Shown in pieces: positions 43,013 to 52,700 of a stretch of 64,000 nt of DNA. Below the pieces are notes generated by a model. That model saw nothing but the letters and a program-made list of their open reading frames with translations. It did not search any database and was not told the origin of the DNA. The position numbers were made by a program, and so were the translations under genes. Position 1 is the stretch's first letter. Each line of letters begins with the position of its first letter. Origin of the DNA: Chitinophaga sp. LS1 (lineage in GTDB: Bacteria > Bacteroidota > Bacteroidia > Chitinophagales > Chitinophagaceae); assembly GCF_034274695.1 (NCBI RefSeq), contig NZ_CP128362.1:5024501-5088500 (forward strand), given 5' to 3'.

Positions 43013-45901
43013 ATGTGTATGCGAAATAAATTGCTGATAATCCCGTTCCTGCTGCTTTCTATTGCAGCTCTTGCCCAGACTTCACTTAAAGTAGATCCTG
43101 ACTCTGTCAAGTTTGTTAATACTGAACTTGTATTAAGAAACAATACAAAGGATATAAACGGTTTCCTGTATAATACTGGCAATGGAAAAACCGTATTCCG
43201 AAAATTAGGGAAAGGAATACAGTTCCGGGTTGGCGCTACAGGCTTCCCGGTAGCTGGTGACAGTATTTATCAGAATACCGTATTGTCCAACTATTTCCTG
43301 AAAGTTTTACGCAACGGGTTACTCCAATACAGAGATACTGCGCAAGGCGTAAAAGTAGATGAAAATACGGGTAAGATTACATTTTACCCCGTACTGCAAA
43401 CCAATGATGTTATTTATATAGAAGCGCTAACCGGTATAGATTTCTCTCTCAATGGCAGCGCTGCAAATGGTAGTGTAAGTAACACTGACTCGTTAAAATT
43501 GAATGCAGGAATATTCGATAACGGGAATAAAACTTTCACGCTTCGCTGGCTTACAAATGCCAAGTCATTATATATTGGGCCAAGAATAGTAGGCATAGGT
43601 TCTTCCACTTTGGCCGGATATGGATTGACTGCACCAGACAGGTTAGGCGATAAAATATTAGCATGGCTGACAAACAATACATATGGCGCTGTATGGGAAA
43701 ACCTCTCTGTAGCAGGCTATTCCAGTACTGATGTGCTGCCTGTTGCTAATGGCGGAGTACTGGGGCATAATATTGAATCCGCTTTAACCTCAAACCCGGA
43801 TTTTATATTTGTTTCATTGCCTACAAATGATCCATCTGCCGGCATATCTGTTAATCAGAGTATTGCTAATCTGAAGAAAGTAGATTCGCTGGCTATTGCA
43901 AAGGGTGTTCCTGTATTCTTTGAAACAACCCAGCCAAGAACTACCTACAACGAAGCCCAGCAGCTCATGCTTAAACAACTGGCCGACAGTATCAGGGCCA
44001 TCTGGCCCAAGCGTTATGTTGAAGGGTTTAAAGATGTCGTAGACCCTGCTACCACCGCAGCTATTTTGCCACAATATAACAATGGCGATGGTGTACACCT
44101 GACAAGCGCCGGTAATCAGTTTATTGCCAATAGCCTATTCGATAGATGGCTGGAATATTTTCAGCCGGTAAAAACTGTAAAAAGATATCTCGTAGATTCA
44201 TCGTTGGACAAGTCTGCCTGGTCCCAGTTTAAAATAGAAACAGAACCCAATATTGTAAAAAACAACTACGCCCGTTTTAATGATAACAAACAGTATTTCC
44301 GGGTCAGGGCTGAGCTAAAGGATGGCACCTATACCTCATATTCCAATGTTGCCACTTTGGATCAGATTAATAATCCTACACTACCCGGTGTGAACGATTA
44401 CACCTACAGGTTATTGATAGACCTGGGAGGTGATGGTCTGACTACCCTCAATGGCTCTAACCAGGTGGATGGTAAACCAACACCATCACCTGATAATGCC
44501 GGCAAATACTGGAATAACTGGTATGGCGTAGGCGGCGTAGCCGGGTTTGCTGATAAATCCGCATTCAATGCATTGAGAACTACTACCAATGAGGCTACTG
44601 CCATGAGCGTGCAGATCATTGGATTACCGCAGGGTACATTTGGAACCTCTGATACTAAATCCATCAACTATAACGGTTTCAATGTCGCAGTTGGAGATTA
44701 TCCATCTCAGGCTGTTTATGACAATATGTTTATTCATTCTTCCGTCAATCCGGATGGGATTATTATGAGAATAAAGGGGCTTGCAAAAAACAATACCTAT
44801 TATATAAAATTATGGGGTGCCAGACTGGATGATGCGTCTACACCAAGAACATTGCAGGCGAAACTGGGATCCGAAACATGGACCACTGCTCAATCTGTTG
44901 ATACTAAATATGCCACTACCGGTACAGGTGAATACAGCCGGGCAGTCACCTTTAATTACATCTCCGATCTGGATTCATTAGATATCAATCTCCGCACAGG
45001 TGGCACCAGTACATTTGCACACGTTAGTATCGTTGATATTGGCGTAGTTGGCCCATTGCCACTGATTCCCCAGATAAAACTGAGAGATACCAGTACAACC
45101 GCCAGTACACTCACTCTTACAGCGAATCCTATTAATGGAGCAAGCATCGCTTCGTTTAACTGGAGCCAGATATCAGGACCTAATACTTCTACAATTGCAG
45201 CCACTACCAGCGCTACCGCCAGTATCTCTGGTCTGACCAACGGCACCTTTATTTATAGGGTTACCGGTACTGATACCTCAGGAAAAGTATTGAGCACAGA
45301 CGCTACTGTGAAAGTATACCCTGATAATGGTGGCAAAAAGACGCTTAGAGTACACTTCAGTAAAACTGCCGTATCCAGCATTCCCGGCTGGTTTAATGTG
45401 TATGGCCAGGTGGCTGGTACCCATATCATAGCTACCGATACTGTCACTAACTGGACGATTGATAACGTCAGTGATGCCACCACTTATTGGGCACCATACG
45501 CCGGCAATAGCTCATCGAATACAGATGGTTCTACCACAGGCAATAATAGCGGTGTCGTTCCGGATATCGTATTACAGGGCTTATGGTATAACTACAGCCT
45601 GAAGTATGCAGCAGGCATGGACAACCTGCTCATTAAAGGTCTGAACCCCAGCAAAACTTATACGATCAAATTGTATGCTTCCCGCAATACCACTGCTTCT
45701 GCTCCAAGATATGGTGCATGGAGAGTAAACGGAGGTTCTGAAATACTACAGAACGCTCTTGGAAATACAACAGGAGAAACGACCGTGTCAAGTGTTTCGC
45801 CTGATGCCAGTGGTGTGATCAAATTGTCTGTGCATGCACCAACCAGTACCACCTATGGTTCTTTTTCTTACATCAATGGTTTAATCGTTCAGGAGAATTA
45901 A
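43013..45901 (+). CDS. Secreted SGNH/GDSL-hydrolase multidomain protein
   Basis: The protein is 962 aa (ATG 43013; ATG 43019 is equally good). A signal peptide (MRNKLLIIPFLLLSIAALAQ) is followed by a ~130-aa domain shared with the previous gene and an SGNH hydrolase domain (about 188-380). Block I is GIGSSTLAGYGL with the nucleophile Ser, block III VSLPTND, and block V NGDGVHLTSAGNQ, giving a plausible Ser-Asn-Asp-His set. Fn3-like material, a galactose-binding-like domain, a PKD/REJ-like domain (SFNWSQISGPNTSTI) and a second galactose-binding-like domain (LIKGLNPSKTYTIKLYASR) follow. It probably deacylates a surface or environmental glycan. It lies 8 bp after the preceding stop. Confidence 0.8.
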   Translation: MCMRNKLLIIPFLLLSIAALAQTSLKVDPDSVKFVNTELVLRNNTKDINGFLYNTGNGKTVFRKLGKGIQFRVGATGFPVAGDSIYQNTVLSNYFLKVLRNGLLQYRDTAQGVKVDENTGKITFYPVLQTNDVIYIEALTGIDFSLNGSAANGSVSNTDSLKLNAGIFDNGNKTFTLRWLTNAKSLYIGPRIVGIGSSTLAGYGLTAPDRLGDKILAWLTNNTYGAVWENLSVAGYSSTDVLPVANGGVLGHNIESALTSNPDFIFVSLPTNDPSAGISVNQSIANLKKVDSLAIAKGVPVFFETTQPRTTYNEAQQLMLKQLADSIRAIWPKRYVEGFKDVVDPATTAAILPQYNNGDGVHLTSAGNQFIANSLFDRWLEYFQPVKTVKRYLVDSSLDKSAWSQFKIETEPNIVKNNYARFNDNKQYFRVRAELKDGTYTSYSNVATLDQINNPTLPGVNDYTYRLLIDLGGDGLTTLNGSNQVDGKPTPSPDNAGKYWNNWYGVGGVAGFADKSAFNALRTTTNEATAMSVQIIGLPQGTFGTSDTKSINYNGFNVAVGDYPSQAVYDNMFIHSSVNPDGIIMRIKGLAKNNTYYIKLWGARLDDASTPRTLQAKLGSETWTTAQSVDTKYATTGTGEYSRAVTFNYISDLDSLDINLRTGGTSTFAHVSIVDIGVVGPLPLIPQIKLRDTSTTASTLTLTANPINGASIASFNWSQISGPNTSTIAATTSATASISGLTNGTFIYRVTGTDTSGKVLSTDATVKVYPDNGGKKTLRVHFSKTAVSSIPGWFNVYGQVAGTHIIATDTVTNWTIDNVSDATTYWAPYAGNSSSNTDGSTTGNNSGVVPDIVLQGLWYNYSLKYAAGMDNLLIKGLNPSKTYTIKLYASRNTTASAPRYGAWRVNGGSEILQNALGNTTGETTVSSVSPDASGVIKLSVHAPTSTTYGSFSYINGLIVQEN

Positions 45902-45911
45902 ATCTTTTCTT

Positions 45912-48164
45912 ATGCATGTGATCCCTAAAGTGGTCAGTCTGCTGGTACTTTTTATTAGTACCTGTGCTATTGCTGCGGATACCTTACCCGATCCATTGAA
46001 AGGGGTCGTATTAAAGCAGGCAGTGATGGACTCATTGAATACGAGATATGCTGGTATACATAATCAGTTTGTTCCTGGTAGCCTGCCCTTTAGCCGGTTG
46101 GGATTGGACAATCTTCAACCAGGTGCACGTCAGGAATTTATGCAATATCTGAATGCCGGCAATGGGAAGGCTGGCATTAACCGGATGCAACGAATGTTCA
46201 CTGGTTTTCATGACAGCCTGAAGCTGGCCGGATTTATTGATAATAAACTAAGAGGATTCTATGCCCTCAAACCCCAATCACCCGTACATCTGCCGGGTAT
46301 ACCCCAGAATACACTCAAGGGCATCAGCTGGCAAACGATCTATAGCGATACGACTGCTCTGTTATCTCCCTGGTGGAATGAAGGGATCATCCAGGATCAG
46401 GTGACTATAGGAAGTATCCCGGTGCAATTTAATTATTCTACAATTTCTGGTTATAACGACGGACTAAAAGATGCGCAGTTTTTGAAACTGAATTTTGACA
46501 AACAGGCCTACCTGGATAAAGTCAATCAACAACTACAGCAATCTTATGACCTCAACAAATATTTCCTTGATGATATCGACATCAAAAGCAGCATTCAATC
46601 TTACCTGACCACTCAGCTCTCTGCCTATGATAGTCTGAAAGGGCATATATCTCCTGATCAGGTGATGTTTTTGGATAGTTCACAATTAGTGAATGCATTA
46701 CAGCATACCCCACAGGCATATCAGGAAAAAGTGATGGCATTGAAACAGCAACTGGGAAATGTGAAAGAAATGAACCAGCTGGCAGGTGCACAAAAAGCAG
46801 CACAGCAGCGTATTGCATCTGTATTACAGCATCCTGAAAATGCATCCCGCATAGCACCTGATCTACTTAATATGAGTTCGCTTCAGCGATTTATGATGAG
46901 TGTGAAAGAATTGAAAGCGGGAAGCATAGGCACCTTGTCAGATGTATTTATGACAGGGGCAGCCGGTTCCTACCTTAAAAATAACAGGTTTATTATGCTG
47001 GCGGCTGGTAAAGCTAACGAATTAGGTATTCAGGATGTGGGCATGCAATCATCTACCGGGAATAGTTCATATGCGATGCAATACCTGCGAATGGGGCGTG
47101 GTGATGTTGGCGCTAAACAAACCCATGTCTCCGTACTGAATGCAAATGCAAAAGCCCAGTCGAATAATGGATTTAACACGGCTGTTATCAGCAGGAATGT
47201 ATTCGTTGGATCCATTTCTAAACAATGTGATCTCGGCAGCCTGGGTAAAATTGATATTGACGTTTCAAAATCCTCCAGCAGTTTTAATGATGCTGCGGCT
47301 GTATCAAAATCGGCTGCTTCACATTTTATGGATGACCTCTGGGCAACCGCTTCTATCGGATTGGCATACTCCGGAGATGTGAGCAAATGGGGGCTTTCAC
47401 AAAAAGTATATATGAACTATTCAGGGTTAGGCTATGTAAATCCCGGTAGCCCCTTTGGCAGCCGGGGCGTACTGCAATATGGTTTGATGTTGCGCCGCAA
47501 CTGGCTAAAAAACAAAGCCGCCGCCACCATAAGAATGGATATGAGAAACCAGGCAGTTTCGCCCCTGACAGATGACAGGCGCAGGAGTCTGCAATTCTCT
47601 GCTGACGCCCGTTATCGTTTTACCCGCAAACTGACTATCAGTATGAACCTGCTACAAAATACACTGCGGGAAAATGGAGTGACCGCATTTCTCAATAGAA
47701 AACTTTCCGTCATGTCTCAGGCAAATGGCAAAATAGGCGGCATACCATTTACAAATAATTCTTCTTTAGGCATCCAGCAAATGAATTACCAGGATTTAAA
47801 GAGCCTGTTTATAAACCTATCCAGCATGCACACCTTTATGGCAGGACCGGGTATGGTAATAACGAATATCTATTACAACAGAGATGTACATGATGCTGCT
47901 ATTTATAATAACCTTTTAAATATAGATGCAGGTTATCAATATATACTATGGAAAAAAATCTCCTGTGGCAGTGCGCTTATTTACATGGATAGTAAGGATG
48001 TAGTCCGGCAAATAGGATTGCGTCAGCAGGTATCTGCACAGTTATTCAAACGGTGGAGTCTTGCCCTGTCCGCAGATGGCAGAAAGAACCTGACGAATAC
48101 GCCTGCCAATTTCTACTATGGCAGATTTAATACGACCACCTCTTTGCATTACCAGATAAACTAG
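45912..48164 (+). CDS. Predicted outer-membrane beta-barrel protein of unknown family
   Basis: The 750-aa protein has a signal peptide (MHVIPKVVSLLVLFISTCAIAA). Residues ~30-340 are mainly helical and Gln-rich, with coiled-coil-like stretches (YLDKVNQQLQQSYDLNKYFLDD, QEKVMALKQQLGNVKEMNQL in shorter words). From ~350 to the end the pattern switches to alternating polar/hydrophobic strands with aromatic girdle residues (YGLMLRRNWLKNKAAATIRMDM, LQFSADARYRFTRKLTISMN, GRFNTTTSLHYQIN). That indicates an outer-membrane barrel with an aromatic-rich last strand. I recognise no family. Its place between the SGNH protein and the RHS giants suggests a transport or anchoring role for them; this is inference. 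Confidence 0.65.
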   Translation: MHVIPKVVSLLVLFISTCAIAADTLPDPLKGVVLKQAVMDSLNTRYAGIHNQFVPGSLPFSRLGLDNLQPGARQEFMQYLNAGNGKAGINRMQRMFTGFHDSLKLAGFIDNKLRGFYALKPQSPVHLPGIPQNTLKGISWQTIYSDTTALLSPWWNEGIIQDQVTIGSIPVQFNYSTISGYNDGLKDAQFLKLNFDKQAYLDKVNQQLQQSYDLNKYFLDDIDIKSSIQSYLTTQLSAYDSLKGHISPDQVMFLDSSQLVNALQHTPQAYQEKVMALKQQLGNVKEMNQLAGAQKAAQQRIASVLQHPENASRIAPDLLNMSSLQRFMMSVKELKAGSIGTLSDVFMTGAAGSYLKNNRFIMLAAGKANELGIQDVGMQSSTGNSSYAMQYLRMGRGDVGAKQTHVSVLNANAKAQSNNGFNTAVISRNVFVGSISKQCDLGSLGKIDIDVSKSSSSFNDAAAVSKSAASHFMDDLWATASIGLAYSGDVSKWGLSQKVYMNYSGLGYVNPGSPFGSRGVLQYGLMLRRNWLKNKAAATIRMDMRNQAVSPLTDDRRRSLQFSADARYRFTRKLTISMNLLQNTLRENGVTAFLNRKLSVMSQANGKIGGIPFTNNSSLGIQQMNYQDLKSLFINLSSMHTFMAGPGMVITNIYYNRDVHDAAIYNNLLNIDAGYQYILWKKISCGSALIYMDSKDVVRQIGLRQQVSAQLFKRWSLALSADGRKNLTNTPANFYYGRFNTTTSLHYQIN

Positions 48165-48168
48165 CACC

Positions 48169-49257
48169 ATGAAAAGAGTAATATTCACCGCATTGTTTAC
48201 CTGCTTATGTATAGTCGTAAAGGCACAGCTGACTATTGCCTTTATGCCGGAGGTGCAGGGGCGCACGATCGATGGTGTCTGGAAGGCACGCATTGGCAAT
48301 AATGGCGCCCGGCAAACAGTTAATCTCAAAATAATAATCACAGAGGCATCCACAGGTACTGTGCTCACCATTCAAACACCACCTTTTGAACTATTACCAG
48401 GTGTCAACAATATACCTGCCAGTGCAGCCTATAATGCATCGGTAGCATTCGCCAATAATAAACTGGCTACTGTCATTAGTCAGAGTGGTTTTTTCCCGGC
48501 AGGAGACTATGATTATTGTTTTCAGTTATACGAAGGTGTATCTCATAATGGTTCCTTATCAGGCGATCAATGCTTTAACTATAACCTGGAGCCATTCAGC
48601 AGTCTGCAACTCATTCAGCCCTATGATGGTGATAAGATATGTGACAAACGCCCGGCCTTTTCCTGGCAACCTCTTATACCAGCTATAAACGGTGTGCAAT
48701 ACAGAATGATCCTTGTAGAAGTGAAAGATGGTCAGCAACCCGTAGAAGCTATCAGGAGCAACCTCGCAATAATTAATCAACGGAACATTCCCATGCCCCT
48801 GCAATTATATCCTTCTATAACGAATGAACTGGTGGAAGGAAAGAAATATGCATGGCAGGTAGCCGCTTATAGGAATGATCTAATCCTTGCTGAATCTGAA
48901 ATATGGGATTTCAATATTGACTGCGAAAAAGATTCTACAAGTACATCCAGAGAAGCATTCAGAAACATAGAAGATTTAGCCAAAGGCAATTTTTATATAG
49001 CAAGAGGGGAGTTGCTATTTGCATTTAACAATACTTATGAAGCGACCACTCTTCAATACACTATTCGTTGCCTGACTAAGCCAGAACAACAGGTAACAAA
49101 ACTGCCAAAGGTAAAAGTAACAAGAGGTAGAAACCAGGTGGTGATTGATCTTTCTGATAATAAATCATTCACTGATAGCTATTTCTACATCATGAATGTG
49201 AAGTTGCCTGATGGAGAGGAAAAACAATTAAGGTTTATCTACAAAAATGCAGAATGA
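48169..49257 (+). CDS. Secreted protein with fibronectin-III-like domains
   Basis: The 362-aa protein has a signal peptide (MKRVIFTALFTCLCIVVKAQ). Residues ~20-140 form a beta-sandwich with DYDYCFQLYEGVSHNGSLSGDQCFNYN. A second sandwich has the pattern of Fn3-like domains: IQPYDGDKICDKRPAFSWQPL, YRMILVEVKDGQQPVEAI and VEGKKYAWQVAAYRNDLILAESEIWDF. The C-terminal ~90 residues form a third small domain. No catalytic motif is visible. It begins 4 bp after the barrel gene and overlaps the next gene by 4 bp (ATGA), so it is translationally coupled with the lipoprotein. A role in periplasmic or surface assembly is possible. Confidence 0.7.
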   Translation: MKRVIFTALFTCLCIVVKAQLTIAFMPEVQGRTIDGVWKARIGNNGARQTVNLKIIITEASTGTVLTIQTPPFELLPGVNNIPASAAYNASVAFANNKLATVISQSGFFPAGDYDYCFQLYEGVSHNGSLSGDQCFNYNLEPFSSLQLIQPYDGDKICDKRPAFSWQPLIPAINGVQYRMILVEVKDGQQPVEAIRSNLAIINQRNIPMPLQLYPSITNELVEGKKYAWQVAAYRNDLILAESEIWDFNIDCEKDSTSTSREAFRNIEDLAKGNFYIARGELLFAFNNTYEATTLQYTIRCLTKPEQQVTKLPKVKVTRGRNQVVIDLSDNKSFTDSYFYIMNVKLPDGEEKQLRFIYKNAE

Positions 49258-49718
49258 GAAATAAAGTGATCATCACAGCCTTGTTGCTGATATGTTGTGC
49301 CTGTAAAAAAGGAAAGAAGGAGCTGTTGGTTCAGGAAAAAAATATTAATGGCTTTTCACTGAGCCTGCAGTATTTGCCATCTGATGACAAAGACCTGCTT
49401 CGTTTCAGGTTGAATATTAACAACAGTAACGGTTCTCCATTGAAAAATACAGATCATCTCAGGTTCAATTATGGCCTGGATACCCTATTCTCTTTTGTTA
49501 ATGTAAAAGATACCCTGCACCCGGTAGACGTGATCAGGGTGGCCAATGGGAATATGAACGGGATTGAATACCTGCTGTTATTTAACCGCCCCAATGCTTT
49601 TTCCCAGGTAAACTGTGAGTTGGTATTTAAAGACTGGCTTTTTACCAATCAGTTAATGAGTTTCCCATTAGAGGGTAGCGCTATTGCACATGTAGATTCA
49701 TTCAATCAGCAGATATGA
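49254..49718 (+). CDS. Small lipoprotein in the RHS operon
   Basis: The 154-aa protein starts MRNKVIITALLLICCACKKGKK. The lipobox (CCAC) and following Lys-rich residues indicate a lipoprotein; there is no clear export signal beyond that. The mature part is beta-rich (GFSLSLQYLPSDDKDLLRFRLNINNSN, LVFKDWLFTNQLMSFPLEGSA). No family is recognised. It overlaps both neighbours by 4 bp (ATGA at 49254 and 49715), so its dose is tied to the Fn3-like protein and to the giant RHS protein, as expected for a dedicated partner. Confidence 0.75.
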   Translation: MRNKVIITALLLICCACKKGKKELLVQEKNINGFSLSLQYLPSDDKDLLRFRLNINNSNGSPLKNTDHLRFNYGLDTLFSFVNVKDTLHPVDVIRVANGNMNGIEYLLLFNRPNAFSQVNCELVFKDWLFTNQLMSFPLEGSAIAHVDSFNQQI

Positions 49719-52700
49719 TTATCAGCAATACTAGTAGCCGTACGAGAATCGCCTGTTTTTTCCTCGCTTTGCTTTTCATACAGAGCATATACCCCTCTGT
49801 TGCATGGGCATTGACCTCTGGTCCTGCACAGCCGGAAGCCAAACAATTTATGCAGGCAGGTACCAGTGATATGGTAGACCTTTCAACAGGTAACTTCAAA
49901 TATAATATCCCGCTGCTGGACGTTGAGGGGTATCCAATCAATCTCAATTACCAGTCTGGCATTGGGATGGATGACGAAGCCAGCTGGGTGGGTCTGGGGT
50001 GGAACCTGAACACAGGAGCGGTGAACAGACAGCTGCGCGGTCTGCCTGATGATAGCTATGGAGACAGTGTGTTGACTTCAAATTATATGAAGCCCAAGAT
50101 CACGGTGGGTGCGCGGCTGACGGTGCGGGGAGAGCTCTTTGGTAACTCTTCTGTAGGCCTGGAAGGCTCCTTATCTGTCGGTATCTTCAGTGATAACTAT
50201 ACAGGGATAGGCGCAGAAGTGGGTGCTAACGCTGGTCTCAGCCTATCATTGACAAATTCTTCTGCTTATACCCCCGGAATTGGCCTTGGACTGGGTGTGA
50301 ATTCCAATACATCCGATGGGGTATCGGTAACTCCTTCCGTATCCTTATCATTATCCCACAGAATGGCAGGATATGGTTCCACATCCTCCTCGCTTTCCAT
50401 GAACCTGGGATATAATACCCGGGAAGGACTGAAATCATTGACATTAGGTTCTTCCTTTTCGTTTAAAGGAAGCAAAGAAGATCAGGACGAGGATGGAAAA
50501 GGTCAAAGTGCCAGTATGTATGTAGGAGGTGTTACCAAAAATTATAATACTCCTCCTTTTTATCCTAAATCTGAAATCTCTTTTAAATCCGCCAATTATA
50601 CATTCAGTGGTGATATTGGTGGCACGGCATGGGGAGTATACGGCGGTGTAGGTGTGACTGGCTACAAAACAAAAAGGGAAGTTAAAAACCAGTTACAATA
50701 CAACCCGACATATGGGTTTTTATACGCAGAAAAAGGAAAAGATGTACCAGCAGCCATGATGGATTTTATGCGTGAAAAAGATAATCCAGTGGACACATCT
50801 ATGCATAACCTGGCTTTACCCGTGGCTACTCCTGATCTTTTCTCTTATACCAGTCAGGCTGGTGGTGGACAGATCCGGCTGTACCGGAACCACAGCGGGG
50901 TATTCTTTGATAACCGCACGCAGGACGTAACAGACAATACATCTGCCAGTGTGGAATACGGTGCCGGGGCCTATTTTCATGGAGGTGTTTCTATTTATAA
51001 CCAGGACATCAGCAGCACCAATGGTAAATGGCAGGCAGCAAATGACTTTTTGGCGAAGGGTGACTTTGTACAAAGAAGTAATGTAGGAGAGGAGGAAGCA
51101 TATTTCAAACATACCGGTGAACAGCAGTTGGAGGATCCGGCATTTTTTAACCGTATCCTGGGAGAAAGAGCTGTCAGCGTACCACTGGATGGGAAGAGTG
51201 CACAGGGAAAACTGAGGGACAGTGCAGGGATAGTTACTCCTTCCGCACCTTATAAACGTTCCGGCAGGCAGATCAGAAATGCACCGGTGATGTACCTGAC
51301 TGCCGGGGAAGCTGCGCAGGCTGCATTGGATAAGAAGATCAGGAATTACGCTTTTAACGTTTATAATAGTTTCGCCACCGCGTCCTGTAGTGAGCTATCG
51401 TATACTGAAGAAGAAAGAGTGAACTCATTCAGAAAGGATCATCATATTTCTGAAATGATGATTACCGGTGGTGATGGAAAACGAATGGTATATGGCTTGC
51501 CGGTTTATAACAAACAACAGGTGGAATACTCATTTGCCACCAATAAAGATTCACTGCAGGCAGACAAAAATATTGTGAAATTCCCTGTTGAAAAGGGAGA
51601 ACCAGGTCATGTACCAAAATCCGGAGGGTCATCGCTTACCAATGAATATTTCCATAAAGAAGTGCAGCCCGCTTATGCAACATCCTATTTGTTGACGGCT
51701 ATCCTGTCTCCTGATTATGTAGATGTAACAGGTGATGGTGTGAGTGAGGATGACAGGGGCACTGCTATAAAGTTTAACTATTCAAAGGTCAATAAGGACT
51801 TTCACTGGCGTACCCCCTACGGCACGAGAACGGCCAACTACAACCGTTCGCTCAATGCGGATCCTGATGATGATAAGGCATCTTTTGTATATGGAGAAAA
51901 AGAACTGAGATACCTGCACTCCATTGAAACAAAAAATATGATCGCCTATTTTATCACAGCGGACAGAATGGATGCCCTGGGCTGCGATCTGTATGGAAAT
52001 ATGGATACGACTGTCAAACAGAAATACCTGAAAGAGATCAGGCTGTATGCGAGGAGTAATTTGAAAACCCCCGTAAAAACGGTCGTGTTTGAATATGATT
52101 CATCTCTGTGTCAGGGCATACCGAATAGTATACATGGCTGGGGAAAACTGACGCTTAAAAAAGTTTATTTCAAATATGCCAGCTCAGGGAAAGGAGAACA
52201 GAATGCATATTCCTTTAACTACAACGATGGCCAGACATATGCCTACCTGTCGTCAGACCGCTGGGGAACCTTAAAACCTTCTAACACGAACAGCCTGGAT
52301 AATTTTTCCGGGTTAGCGAATGATGAATTCCCCTATACTACCCGGGATTCTGCCAGGGCAGCACAAAATGCTTCCATGTGGCATTTGTCTGAAATCAAAC
52401 TACCATCAGGAGGGGTGATTAAGGTCACTTATGAATCAGATGATTATGCTTATGTACAGAACCGGCGTGCGATGGAAATGGTGAAAATAGCCGGTATGCT
52501 GGATGGTGATAATAATGCTACCACCTCACTCCGGGATGCTAAGTTGTTTCAATTAACTGTTCCAAAGATACCGGATGTATCAGTAGCGAATGATCCGGAT
52601 CTATTAAAGCAGTGGTTTATCAACACATACCTGAATGGTTCTGGTTATCTCTATGCGAAGGTATATGTTAACCTGACAGATGATGTAAATGCAACAACAG

